Shown here piece by piece: positions 1 to 7,137 of a DNA stretch of 7,717 nucleotides (position 1 is its first letter; the number at the start of each line of letters is the position of its first letter). Under the pieces are notes generated by a model. That model did not search any database, was not told the origin of the DNA, and was given only the letters and a program-made list of their open reading frames with translations. Source of the DNA: JAOTYV01 sp041557595 (GTDB lineage: Bacteria > Pseudomonadota > Alphaproteobacteria > UBA8366); contig JBFFGE010000205.1 of the NCBI GenBank assembly GCA_041557595.1, forward strand, positions 1 to 7,717, in the 5' to 3' direction. A program made the translations under genes and the position numbers.

Positions 1-681
1 AACCGGCCCGCCGACTGGCGCTTCCAGCCGGTCGGCGACGCCCGCGGCATGGTGATCCATGAAAGCCAATCCTTGCTGGTGGAAATGCAGGTTTGCCGGT
101 CGCTGGAATTCTATCGATACGCCGCGCCGCTGCTGCGCCAAGCGTTCAACGGCGAGGGCGAGGCCTGGAAGGCGGCCAATTTGCACCGGCGGTCGCTTGC
201 CGTGGCGCGCAGCTTCATTCGCGTCGACGCCGACGAGGTGACCTATCCGGCGCATGTCATCCTGCGCTATCGCCTGGAGCAGGCGATGCTGGCGGGCGAC
301 CTTTCCATCGCCGATTTGCCGGGCGCCTGGAATGAAGGATTGCGACAGCTGCTGGGGGTCGCGCCGCCGGACGATGAACAGGGCTGCCTGCAGGACATTC
401 ACTGGTATGCAGGCGCCTGGGGCTATTTTCCGACCTATACGCTTGGCGCCATGGCCGCGGCGCAGATCTACGAAGCGGCCCTCAAAGCGCAACCGGAGAT
501 ACCGAAGGCGATCGCGCGGGGGGATTTTTCGCCGCTGATGGCGTGGCTGGCCACGCACATTCACGGCAAGGGCTCCCTCCTTTCGACCGGCGATCTGCTC
601 GCGGCGGCAACCGGCGCACCGCTGCGGGCCGACATCTTCGAATCGCATCTTCGCCGGCGGTATCTGGGCCAGCCAGGATAG
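1..681 (+). CDS. M32 family (carboxypeptidase Taq) metallocarboxypeptidase, C-terminal part
   Basis: The frame is open from the first base, so this is the 3' end of a longer gene; 226 residues are visible of a family that usually runs to about 500. M32 enzymes are cytosolic zinc carboxypeptidases that remove C-terminal residues one at a time. Seen here: HESQS at residues 20-24, the family motif whose Glu (E21) is the third metal ligand; DEVTYPAH at 78-85; and DIHW at 132-135 followed by GYFPTYTLG at 141-149, the signature of the substrate cleft. The HEXXH motif with the other two metal ligands must lie left of the window. The ATG at 49 is internal, since the conserved frame continues upstream of it. 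The gene ends with TAG 84 bases before thrC and is probably a separate unit. Family assignment is confident; physiological substrates are unknown. Confidence 0.95.
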   Translation, partial: NRPADWRFQPVGDARGMVIHESQSLLVEMQVCRSLEFYRYAAPLLRQAFNGEGEAWKAANLHRRSLAVARSFIRVDADEVTYPAHVILRYRLEQAMLAGDLSIADLPGAWNEGLRQLLGVAPPDDEQGCLQDIHWYAGAWGYFPTYTLGAMAAAQIYEAALKAQPEIPKAIARGDFSPLMAWLATHIHGKGSLLSTGDLLAAATGAPLRADIFESHLRRRYLGQPG

Positions 682-706
682 CGCCCGCACCCCGCGGTAA
701 CGAGCC

Positions 707-735
707 TTGCCCGGCCCGAACTGCGCGTTTAGGTT
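707..735 (+). promoter_or_regulatory. Weak candidate promoter for thrC
   Basis: TTGCCC (707-712) and TAGGTT (730-735) are separated by 17 bases and would start transcription about 20 bases before the thrC start. The -10 match is poor (3 of 6), so this is a guess based on spacing. A 7-base direct repeat, GCGCGTT, occurs at 723-729 and 737-743 and straddles the proposed -10; it could be chance in such GC-rich DNA. Confidence 0.25.
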
Positions 736-748
736 AGCGCGTTCTCAC

Positions 749-756
749 GGGAGGAG
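749..756 (+). promoter_or_regulatory. Strong Shine-Dalgarno deciding the GTG start of thrC
   Basis: GGGAGGAG lies nine bases before GTG 766. It is close to the ideal anti-16S match and fixes the start at a GTG codon, in agreement with the conserved threonine synthase N-terminus (MRYLSTRG) that begins right there. Confidence 0.85.
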
Positions 757-765
757 TGCCGCATA

Positions 766-2172
766 GTGCGCTATCTCAGCACACGCGGAAAAGCGCCGCT
801 GCTGAATTTCGACGATACCCTGCTGGCCGGGCTGGCGGCGGATGGCGGCCTGTATCTTCCCGAGTCCTGGCCGCAATTGTCGGCCGAAGACCTGCGCTCC
901 TTCCGCGGCCTGTCCTATGCGGATTTGGCGGTGCGCGTGATGGATCCCTTCGTCGGCGGCCGGATCGCGCGATCGGATTTCGAGCGTCTGGTTCATGATT
1001 CCTACAGCGCGTTTGGCCATCCGGCGGTCGCGCCGCTGACGCAGGTCGAATCGAACCTGTGGCTGATGGAGTTGTTTCACGGCCCGACCCTGGCCTTCAA
1101 GGACGTGGCGATGCAGCTGCTCGGGCGGCTGTTCGATTATGTCCTGAAGCAGCGGGGCGAGCGCATTACCATCGTCGGCGCGACCTCCGGCGATACCGGA
1201 TCGGCCGCCATCGAGGCCTGCCGGGATCGCGCGGCGATCGATATTTTCATCCTGTTTCCCAAGGGGCGGGTTTCCGACGTTCAGCGCCGCCAGATGACCA
1301 CGGTGCCGTCGTCGAACGTTCATGCCATCGAGATCGACGGCACGTTCGACGATTGTCAGGATCTGGTGAAGGCGATGTTCAACGACGCCGGGTTACGCCG
1401 CGACCTGCGCCTGTCGGCGGTCAATTCGATCAATTGGGTGCGTGTGATGGCGCAGATCGTCTATTACGTTCACGCCGCCGTTTCGTTGGGCGCGCCGGAC
1501 CGGCCGGTTTCGTTCAGCGTGCCGTCCGGCAATTTCGGCAATATTTTCGCCGCCTATGCCGCCCGCGCGATGGGCGTGCCGGTGGCGCAGTTCGTCGTGG
1601 GGTCGAACCGGAACGACATTCTGACGCGATTTTTCACCGGCAACGACATGACCATCACGCAGGTCGAGCCGAGCCTGTCGCCGAGCATGGATATTCAGGT
1701 GTCCAGCAATTTCGAGCGCCTGTTGTTCGACCTGCTGGACCGGGACGGCGCGGCTGTTGACGCGGCGGTGGGCGCCTTCCGCGAAACCGGCCGATTGCCG
1801 CTCGACGATGCGCGCTGGCAACGGGCGGCCGGGATGTTCGCGGCCCATAGCGTCGACGATACACGCACGAAAGCGGTGATCGCCGAAGTATTCCGGTCAA
1901 GCGGCATGCTGATCGATCCCCACACCGCGATCGGTATCGATGCGGCGCGCGCGACCTTGCGGGATCCCGCCGTGCCGATGGTGAGCCTCGCGACAGCGCA
2001 CCCCGCGAAGTTTCCCGACGCGGTCGAAGACGCAACGGGGATCCGGCCGGCGTTGCCCGCGCATATGGCGGATTTGTTCGATCGCGAGGAGCGGATGGTA
2101 TCGCTGCCGAACGATCTCGGCTCGCTGAGCGATTTCGTGCGCGGCAACATTGCGTTAGAGGGCGCTGCATGA
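766..2172 (+). CDS. thrC: Threonine synthase
   Basis: This PLP enzyme (fold type II, the longer E. coli/yeast-like class) converts O-phospho-L-homoserine and water to L-threonine and phosphate, the last step of threonine synthesis in the cytosol. The 468-residue length is normal. The N-terminus MRYLSTRG followed by LAADGGLYLP (23-32) is the class signature. K112 in HGPTLAFKD is the Schiff-base lysine, SGDTGS at 141-146 and PSGNFGN at 253-259 are the cofactor phosphate-binding and active-site loops, and LATAHPAKFPDAV at 408-420 is the conserved C-terminal substrate region. Translation begins at GTG behind a strong ribosome site. The stop codon overlaps the start of the M16 peptidase gene (ATGA), so the two are very probably co-transcribed and translationally coupled. 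No leader-peptide attenuator is visible in the 84 bases upstream. No frameshift or missing catalytic residue was seen. Confidence 0.97.
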   Translation: MRYLSTRGKAPLLNFDDTLLAGLAADGGLYLPESWPQLSAEDLRSFRGLSYADLAVRVMDPFVGGRIARSDFERLVHDSYSAFGHPAVAPLTQVESNLWLMELFHGPTLAFKDVAMQLLGRLFDYVLKQRGERITIVGATSGDTGSAAIEACRDRAAIDIFILFPKGRVSDVQRRQMTTVPSSNVHAIEIDGTFDDCQDLVKAMFNDAGLRRDLRLSAVNSINWVRVMAQIVYYVHAAVSLGAPDRPVSFSVPSGNFGNIFAAYAARAMGVPVAQFVVGSNRNDILTRFFTGNDMTITQVEPSLSPSMDIQVSSNFERLLFDLLDRDGAAVDAAVGAFRETGRLPLDDARWQRAAGMFAAHSVDDTRTKAVIAEVFRSSGMLIDPHTAIGIDAARATLRDPAVPMVSLATAHPAKFPDAVEDATGIRPALPAHMADLFDREERMVSLPNDLGSLSDFVRGNIALEGAA

Positions 2173-3428
2173 CGGTCCGGCTCAGCACCTTGGCGAACGG
2201 CTTCCGCGTGGTCACCCATTCGATGCCGTCGGTTGAGTCGGTCTCGGTCGGCGTATGGGTCGGCGTCGGGACACGTCATGAAGCGACGGCGGTGAGCGGT
2301 GTCGCACATTTGCTGGAACACATGGCCTTCAAGGGCACGCAGCGGCGCAGCGCGGTCGATATTGCCGGAGAAATCGAGAATGTCGGCGGTCACCTCAACG
2401 CCTATACGAGCCGAGAGAGTACGGTCTATTACGCACGGGTCCTGAAAGAGGATGTCGCGCTCGCCGTCGACCTGCTCGGCGATATCCTGAAGAACGCCAC
2501 CTTCGACGACGAGGAACTGACCCGCGAACGCGCCGTCGTCTTGCAGGAAATCGGCCAGGCGCACGATACGCCGGACGATCTGGTGTTCGATCAGTTCCAG
2601 CTGACGGCGTTTCCGGACCAGCCGCTCGGGCGTCCGGTGCTCGGCGATATCGACGTGGTGCGCACCATTCCGCGCCAGAGCATCATCGATTACATGCAGA
2701 AGCATTATGCGAGCGACCGGATGGTGCTGGCCGCGGCGGGCCGGGTCGACCACGACGAACTGGTCGCGCTCGCCGAGGACGAATTCGGCGGGCTGACCAG
2801 AAATGGCGCGCTGTCGCCCGAACCGGCGCGATATGGCGGCGGCGATAACCGCGTGCAACGGGATCTGGAACAACTGCATCTGGTGATGGGCTTTCCGGGC
2901 ATTTCCTACGGCGACGACGATTTCTATGCGGCGAGCATCATGTCGACGATCTTCGGCGGCGGCATGTCTTCGCGCCTGTTTCAGGAGATCCGCGAAAAGC
3001 GGGGCCTCGTCTATTCCATCTACTGCTTCTCCTCCTATTACGCGGACACCGGATTGTTCGGCATCTACGCCGGCACCGGCGTCGATGAATGCGAGGAACT
3101 CGCGCAGGTCCTGTGCGGCGAAATTCAGCGGTTGCCCGGATCGATCCTGGAGAGCGAGATCGTCCGTGCGCGCAATCAGCTGAAAGCCGGCACCCTGATG
3201 TCGCTGGAATCGACCGGTGGGCGGTGCGAGCAGCTTGGCCAGCAGACGCTGATCTTTGGCGCGCCGATCCCCCTGGACGAGCAGGTTCGCCGGATCGAGG
3301 CGGTCGATTGCGCGGCCGTGGCCCGGGTGGCGGGTCGAATATTTGCCGGGCCGCTGTCGGTCGCCACTGTCGGCCCCTCGGGACAGTTTCCCCAACTCGA
3401 TGATTTGGCAAAATTATTGACCCCGTAG
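2169..3428 (+). CDS. M16 family zinc metallopeptidase (processing-peptidase-like)
   Basis: A 419-residue M16B-type protein, the usual size for bacterial relatives of the mitochondrial processing peptidase beta subunit. The inverted zinc motif HLLEH is at 47-51 (H47 and H51 ligands, E50 catalytic base), and E127 in VVLQEI is the expected third ligand about 75 residues on, so the active site appears complete. A second M16 half follows with the glycine-rich IFGGGMSSRLFQEIREKRG (261-279) and R278/Y282, residues that contact substrate backbone in this family. There is no obvious signal peptide, so it should be cytosolic, degrading or trimming peptides; its substrates are not known. Its ATG lies in the thrC stop (ATGA), with GAGGG at 2158-2162 as ribosome site. 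A threonine synthase / M16 / acetyltransferase order is familiar from many alphaproteobacteria (recollection, not a search), but gives no clear functional link. Confidence 0.95.
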   Translation: MTVRLSTLANGFRVVTHSMPSVESVSVGVWVGVGTRHEATAVSGVAHLLEHMAFKGTQRRSAVDIAGEIENVGGHLNAYTSRESTVYYARVLKEDVALAVDLLGDILKNATFDDEELTRERAVVLQEIGQAHDTPDDLVFDQFQLTAFPDQPLGRPVLGDIDVVRTIPRQSIIDYMQKHYASDRMVLAAAGRVDHDELVALAEDEFGGLTRNGALSPEPARYGGGDNRVQRDLEQLHLVMGFPGISYGDDDFYAASIMSTIFGGGMSSRLFQEIREKRGLVYSIYCFSSYYADTGLFGIYAGTGVDECEELAQVLCGEIQRLPGSILESEIVRARNQLKAGTLMSLESTGGRCEQLGQQTLIFGAPIPLDEQVRRIEAVDCAAVARVAGRIFAGPLSVATVGPSGQFPQLDDLAKLLTP

Positions 3429-3438
3429 GGCGTGCGGT

Positions 3439-3445
3439 GGGGGGA
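3439..3445 (+). promoter_or_regulatory. Shine-Dalgarno-like site deciding the acetyltransferase start
   Basis: GGGGGGA lies seven bases before ATG 3453. The alternative in-frame GTG at 3432, only three bases after the M16 stop, has no ribosome site of its own at a sensible distance, so ATG 3453 is preferred. Confidence 0.55.
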
Positions 3446-3452
3446 CGGTCAT

Positions 3453-4046
3453 ATGTGGCAGTTTCTGAGTGGTAAAATGCCGGCGGTCTGTTTCGATGGA
3501 GCCGGCATCTATATTCGTCCGCCACACCCCCGGGATATCGGCCAATGGGTGGAGTTGCGGCGCACCAGCGGCCCCTTTCTCATTCCCTGGGAGCCCGCCT
3601 GGCCGGCGGATGCGTCGACGCCCGCGGCCTTCCGGCGGCGCTTCCGGCGCTTCCGGGAGGAATGGCGGGCCGGCTGCGGTTTCGCGTTTTTTATCTTCGA
3701 GCAGGAAGGCGACCGGCTGGTCGGGGGCATAACCTTGTCGAATGTGCGGCGCGGCGTCGCCCAAAGCGGCAGCATCGGTTATTGGATCGGCGAGCCCTTC
3801 GCCCGGAAGGGATATATGACGATCGCCGTCGATCTGATGCTGACCTTTGCGTTCGAGAGCCTCGGCCTGTATCGGGTCGAGGCGGCCTGCCTGCCGCATA
3901 ACGCCGCCAGCCGGGGCTTGTTGCAGAAGGCAGGCTTCAAGGAAGAAGGGCTCGCACGGAAGTTTCTATGCATCAACGGTGTCTGGCAGGACCATGTTAC
4001 GCACGCCATCCTCCGCGCGGATTGGTCTCCGGCCCGGAGACGTTAG
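3453..4046 (+). CDS. GNAT family N-acetyltransferase, RimJ/RimL-like
   Basis: A 197-residue protein with a single GNAT fold of the RimJ/RimL (Acetyltransf_3) type, which moves acetyl from acetyl-CoA to an amine, often a protein N-terminus. After an N-terminal strand (IYIRPPHPRD, 19-28) the core shows GSIGYWIGEPFARKGYM (106-122). Here R118-K119-G120-Y121 form the pyrophosphate-binding loop, and N150, S153 and LLQKAGF (156-162) form the usual motif B. The N-terminal helix carries an unusually basic RRRFRRFREEWR stretch (61-72), encoded partly by a 9-base tandem repeat. The start could also be GTG 3432, which would add seven residues. It follows the M16 gene closely and is probably the last gene of the thrC unit. 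Its stop TAG overlaps the stop of the convergent yqgE. RimJ itself is a ribosomal protein acetyltransferase, but this protein's substrate cannot be told from sequence alone. Confidence 0.9.
   Translation: MWQFLSGKMPAVCFDGAGIYIRPPHPRDIGQWVELRRTSGPFLIPWEPAWPADASTPAAFRRRFRRFREEWRAGCGFAFFIFEQEGDRLVGGITLSNVRRGVAQSGSIGYWIGEPFARKGYMTIAVDLMLTFAFESLGLYRVEAACLPHNAASRGLLQKAGFKEEGLARKFLCINGVWQDHVTHAILRADWSPARRR
3636..3653 (+). repeat. Two-copy 9-base tandem repeat inside the acetyltransferase
   Basis: CGGCGCTTC occurs twice in direct succession and encodes Arg-Arg-Phe twice (residues 62-67 of the acetyltransferase). It looks like a small in-frame duplication that strengthens the basic face of the first helix. 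Confidence 0.6.
4025..4041. repeat. Perfect palindrome at the convergent gene ends, possible bidirectional hairpin
   Basis: GTCTCCG (4025-4031) and CGGAGAC (4035-4041) form a perfect 7-base stem with a 3-base loop on either strand. It lies in the last codons of the acetyltransferase (coding SPARR) and immediately beyond the yqgE stop on the other strand. Its position suggests a shared transcription end or 3' stabilising hairpin. No T-run follows on either side, so it is not a canonical intrinsic terminator. Confidence 0.55.
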
Positions 4047-4633
4047 GCGTGCCCCGCGTCGCCTGACAGTAATGCGGGATCGATGCCGATTTTGGCGATC
4101 GCCCGGTCCCATTTGTTGTCCAGCTGCGTATCGAAAACCAGGGCGTCGTCGGCGCGAACGTGCAGCCAGGCGTTTTGCTGAATCTCGCCGTCGAGCTGGC
4201 CCGGACCCCAACCTGCATAGCCGAGGGCCAGAAGGCAGTTCTGCGGCCCTTGTCGCGCCGCGAGATCTTTCAGAATATCGACCGTCGCGGTCAATCCGAT
4301 ATGATCATCGACCATCACCGTCCCCGATTGGCCGTATTCCGCGGTATGCAGCACGAACCCGCGGCCGGTTTCGACCGGACCTCCGAAATGTACCGGCATG
4401 TTCGGCGGTTGCCGGTCCGTGTCGATTTCCAATTGGGACAGCAACTCGGGAAACGTGATCGAGTCGATGGCCCGGTTGACCACCAGCCCCATCGCGCCTT
4501 CGGCATTGTGAATGCACATATAGATCACGGTTTTTTCAAACCGCGAATCGCGCATCGCGGGCATCGCGATGAGGAGCTGCCCCGTCAGGTATCCGCTGCC
4601 GGGATCGCTCGATTGCATATCGAATGACATCAT
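4043..4633 (-). CDS. yqgE: YqgE/AlgH family protein (UPF0301)
   Basis: A 196-residue soluble protein of typical length for this widespread family, whose biochemical role is not established; AlgH of Pseudomonas was named for an effect on alginate regulation. Family motifs are all present: LTGQLLIAMPAM (16-27) with F32-E33-K34-T35-V36, GAMGLVVNR (46-54), HFGGPVETGRGFVLH (82-96), and LGYAGWGPGQLDGEI (137-151) followed by NAWL. Translation may begin at either of two adjacent ATG codons (4633 or 4630); neither has a clear ribosome site, so the exact start is uncertain. The gene is convergent with the acetyltransferase, with a 4-base TTAG stop overlap, and divergent from the DsbD/ScsB-like gene across 260 bases. 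That neighbourhood, shared in my recollection by other alphaproteobacteria, hints at but does not prove a link to envelope thiol redox. Confidence 0.94.
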   Translation of the reverse strand: MMSFDMQSSDPGSGYLTGQLLIAMPAMRDSRFEKTVIYMCIHNAEGAMGLVVNRAIDSITFPELLSQLEIDTDRQPPNMPVHFGGPVETGRGFVLHTAEYGQSGTVMVDDHIGLTATVDILKDLAARQGPQNCLLALGYAGWGPGQLDGEIQQNAWLHVRADDALVFDTQLDNKWDRAIAKIGIDPALLSGDAGHA

Positions 4634-4676
4634 GGCGCGAGTCTATCGCTGTCTTCATCCTTGTTTCGACGGCCCC

Positions 4677-4705
4677 ATGATACGGTGCGGGCGACGGAAT
4701 TTGAA
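4677..4705 (-). promoter_or_regulatory. Candidate sigma-70-type promoter for yqgE
   Basis: Read on the - strand, TTCAAA (plus-strand 4700-4705, 4 of 6 to TTGACA) and TATCAT (plus-strand 4677-4682, 5 of 6 to TATAAT) are separated by exactly 17 bases. Transcription would start near 4670 and leave a leader of about 37 bases before ATG 4633. This is the best promoter-like pair in the window, but it is judged by eye only. Confidence 0.45.
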
Positions 4706-4880
4706 CAAAAAGCCGACCTGATGACTGGGTGTTCGCGGCGCATTCGCTCGCGGAAGCGCACGTAAAATTGAGGGGATTTCCGCAGTTTTCCGGACTATAT
4801 TGATGGCGATCAAGGATCCCGCGCCAAGGCCGTGAAAAGTAGTGGTATTGCGGCAGTGTTGTTAATGATTTCAAATACTT

Positions 4881-4887
4881 AAAAGGG
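4881..4887 (+). promoter_or_regulatory. Ribosome binding site of the DsbD/ScsB-like gene
   Basis: AAAAGGG ends six bases before ATG 4894, within an AT-rich, probably unstructured stretch. It supports this ATG, which is also the natural beginning of a signal peptide. Confidence 0.6.
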
Positions 4888-4893
4888 TAATTC

Positions 4894-7017
4894 ATGGCCA
4901 TTTGGCGGTTTCTCGTATTTCTGACGGTCCTGGTTGGCGTCAGCGGTTCGGGTGCGCCGGTATACGCGATGGCCAGCGACTGGTCGGTCAACGACCAAGG
5001 ACGGCTGCGGCTGATTTCCGCTGTTGATGGTGTCGGCGACGGCCGTGACTTACCCCTCGGCCTGCAATTCCGCATGGAGCCGGGTTGGAAGATTTATTGG
5101 CGTTCGCCAGGCGACGCCGGCTTTCCGCCCGATGTGGATTGGTCCAAATCGCAGAATCTCGATCGGCTGGAAATAGCCTGGCCGGTGCCCCGGCGCTTCT
5201 CGGTGCTTGGCTTTGAGACGCTCGGATACAAGGACGAAGTGGTGCTGCCGTTGCAGGCGGCTGTCACGAAACCGGGCGAGCCGGTGCGGATCGAGGTTGC
5301 GGTGCGGTATCTCACCTGCGCCGAGATCTGCGTGCCCCAACAGGCGACGCTGACGCTCGACTTGCCGCGCGGCCCGGTAAAACCGTCGGCGCAGGCGAAT
5401 TTGCTCGCCCGGTTCAACGCCCAGGTGCCGCGCACAGGCGCGCACCATGGTATGACGCTCAACCGGGCTGGCGTCTCGCCCAAGGGCGAGGATTTGATCC
5501 TCCAGGTGCAGGCCGAGGCGGCGGTGCCCTTCGACGCTCCGGATCTGTTCGTCGAAGGGCCGGAAGGCGCATTTTTTTCGCGCCCTAAAATTGCCCTCTC
5601 CAAAGACCGGAAGACGGCGACATTGACGCTTGAGGGCGGTGGTATCGCGGCCGAAAAGCTCGATGGGAAGCCGCTGCGGCTCACGCTGGTCGACGGCAAC
5701 CGGTCGATGGAACGCGAGTTGACCGTACGGCTCGACGATCCCGCGGAGGCGCCGGTTGGCGCCATACCGGGGGGCGATCTCACATTTCTTTCCGTTCTGC
5801 TGCTCGCGGTGTTGGGCGGCTTGATCCTGAATTTGATGCCTTGCGTCTTGCCGGTGCTGTCGATCAAGCTGCTGAAAGTGGTGGGCCATGGCGGCGCCGA
5901 CCGCGGCGCTGTTCGTATAGGTTTTCTCGCGTCGGCGGCCGGAATCCTGTTTTCGTTCATGGTGCTGGCCACCTTCCTCGTCGGGCTGAAGGCGTCCGGT
6001 ATGGCGATCGGGTGGGGCATTCAGTTCCAGCAGCCGGTATTCCTGGTGGCGATTGCGGCGATCCTGACGCTGTTTGCGTGCAATCTGTTCGGTCTGTTCG
6101 AGTTTCAATTGCCGTCGGCGTTTGCCGGCTGGGCGGCCAGGCACAGCCACGGCCGCTCCCTGGTCGGGCATTTCATGACCGGTGCGTTGGCGACCGTGCT
6201 GGCGACGCCGTGCTCGGCGCCGTTTCTCGGCACTGCGGTCGGGTTCGCGCTCAGCCGCGGCGCGGCCGAGATCTACGCGGTGTTTTTCGCGCTGGCCATC
6301 GGACTGGCAATTCCGTTCCTGGTGATCGCGGCCGCGCCGGCGCTGGCCACCCGGCTGCCGCGTCCGGGCGCATGGATGGTGACGCTGCGTCGTGTGCTGG
6401 CGGTGGCGCTGGTCGGCACCGCGGTATGGCTGTTGTCCGTCCTCTATGTACAAAGCGGCCCCGATACCACGCTTGCGGTCGGTTTTCTGCTGTTGCTGGT
6501 GCCAATGGTCTATGCGGCCCGCCGGATCGACGGATCCCGGTTCGCGCGCCATGCGACGACCGCGACGGCGATCCTCGTCTTGGCGGCCATCGCCGTTCCT
6601 ATCGTGCGGGAACCGGCGCCGGCCGGCCCCGCAAGGCCGCAGGCCGGGACGGTCTGGCATCCCTTTGACGAAGCGGCGATTGCCGAACATGTGCGCAACG
6701 GCAAGATCGTTCTGGTGGATGTCACCGCGGATTGGTGCATTACCTGTCAGGTCAATAAGACGCTGGTGCTGGGTCGGGGGCGGATCGCCGCGTTGATGCA
6801 TGGCCCGTCCATCGTCGCCATGCGGGCCGACTGGACGCGGCCCGACCCCAAGATCAGCAGCTACCTTGCGAAATTCGGGCGGTTCGGAATTCCGTTCAAC
6901 GTGGTCTACGGACCGCTCATGCCGCACGGTGTCGTTCTGCCGGAGTTGCTGACCGAAAACGCGGTACTGGGCGCAATCGCCGAGGCTGCCCGCGACAAGT
7001 CGATCGTCGCGCGCTGA
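4894..7017 (+). CDS. DsbD/ScsB-type transmembrane protein-disulfide reductase
   Basis: A 707-residue inner-membrane electron carrier that should pass reducing power from cytosolic thioredoxin to periplasmic disulfide partners. A signal peptide covers about residues 1-25 (likely cut after VYA). The periplasmic N-terminal DsbD-like domain carries YLTCAEICVPQ with C142 and C146. About eight hydrophobic segments follow (near 296-316, 342-364, 379-402, 427-452, 456-482, 499-518, 526-541, 556-571). C317 in LMPCVLP and C440 in ATPCSAP match the membrane cysteine pair of DsbD. The C-terminal thioredoxin-like domain (about 585-707) has ADWCITC with C615/C618 and a probable cis-proline at P667. All six redox cysteines are present, so it should be active. 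The N-terminal domain of about 260 residues, longer than in classical DsbD, is why I favour the ScsB-like subgroup; client proteins are unknown and no ScsC partner is in the window. Near its stop, CGCGCG at 7008-7013 and 7025-7030 could pair, without a T-run. Confidence 0.94.
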   Translation: MAIWRFLVFLTVLVGVSGSGAPVYAMASDWSVNDQGRLRLISAVDGVGDGRDLPLGLQFRMEPGWKIYWRSPGDAGFPPDVDWSKSQNLDRLEIAWPVPRRFSVLGFETLGYKDEVVLPLQAAVTKPGEPVRIEVAVRYLTCAEICVPQQATLTLDLPRGPVKPSAQANLLARFNAQVPRTGAHHGMTLNRAGVSPKGEDLILQVQAEAAVPFDAPDLFVEGPEGAFFSRPKIALSKDRKTATLTLEGGGIAAEKLDGKPLRLTLVDGNRSMERELTVRLDDPAEAPVGAIPGGDLTFLSVLLLAVLGGLILNLMPCVLPVLSIKLLKVVGHGGADRGAVRIGFLASAAGILFSFMVLATFLVGLKASGMAIGWGIQFQQPVFLVAIAAILTLFACNLFGLFEFQLPSAFAGWAARHSHGRSLVGHFMTGALATVLATPCSAPFLGTAVGFALSRGAAEIYAVFFALAIGLAIPFLVIAAAPALATRLPRPGAWMVTLRRVLAVALVGTAVWLLSVLYVQSGPDTTLAVGFLLLLVPMVYAARRIDGSRFARHATTATAILVLAAIAVPIVREPAPAGPARPQAGTVWHPFDEAAIAEHVRNGKIVLVDVTADWCITCQVNKTLVLGRGRIAALMHGPSIVAMRADWTRPDPKISSYLAKFGRFGIPFNVVYGPLMPHGVVLPELLTENAVLGAIAEAARDKSIVAR

Positions 7018-7137
7018 TCGTCGTCGCGCGGACAGGAGCCGCAAATTTGGGTGGACAATTGGCCGGGTTGCCGTATCTGTCTTACCGGTGGGCGGCGCGC
7101 TGCTGCCGGATCGGAAAATCAGCAAATGGGGCACTCC

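Larger units (their letters stand above)
4634..4893. promoter_or_regulatory. Divergent intergenic region between yqgE and the DsbD/ScsB-like gene
   Basis: These 260 bases separate two divergent starts and should hold both promoters. The yqgE side has the pair listed separately. On the other side, TATATT (4796-4801) is a good -10 hexamer (5 of 6), but the nearest -35-like TTGAGG (4768-4773) is 22 bases away, too far for a standard promoter. TTTCCG is repeated at 4777-4782 and 4787-4792, one DNA turn apart and just upstream of that -10, which could be an activator or repressor site. The last 35 bases are markedly AT-rich compared with the rest. No convincing small gene, RNA or riboswitch is visible. 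Confidence 0.5.

Noticed and set aside
682..765. A leader peptide or attenuator for threonine synthesis before thrC
   Set aside because: No short frame rich in threonine or isoleucine codons, and no terminator hairpin with a T-run, is present in the 84-base gap.
1695..3395. A 566-codon open frame on the - strand, antisense to thrC and the M16 gene
   Set aside because: Same GC-driven artefact: low-complexity Arg/Ala/Gly-rich translation, no family motif, and full overlap with two genes whose catalytic motifs are intact.
3432..3452. GTG 3432 as the start of the acetyltransferase
   Set aside because: It lies too close to the M16 stop for a proper ribosome site, whereas ATG 3453 has GGGGGGA at a good distance. 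It cannot be fully excluded by translational coupling.
4678..4765. Two 14-codon frames (ATG 4678 and ATG 4721) touching through TGATG in the divergent intergenic region
   Set aside because: Neither has a ribosome site, they have no recognisable content, and the first lies inside the proposed yqgE promoter. Chance is the simpler explanation.
4536..5075. A 179-codon - strand frame covering the divergent intergenic region
   Set aside because: It overlaps the starts of both yqgE and the reductase in other frames and shows no domain; its ATG codons lack ribosome sites.
7051..7137. A longer peroxiredoxin starting at GTG 7051
   Set aside because: The 29 extra residues are neither a signal peptide nor a known family extension, and ATG 7138 begins at the conserved family N-terminus with a Shine-Dalgarno-like GGGG before it.
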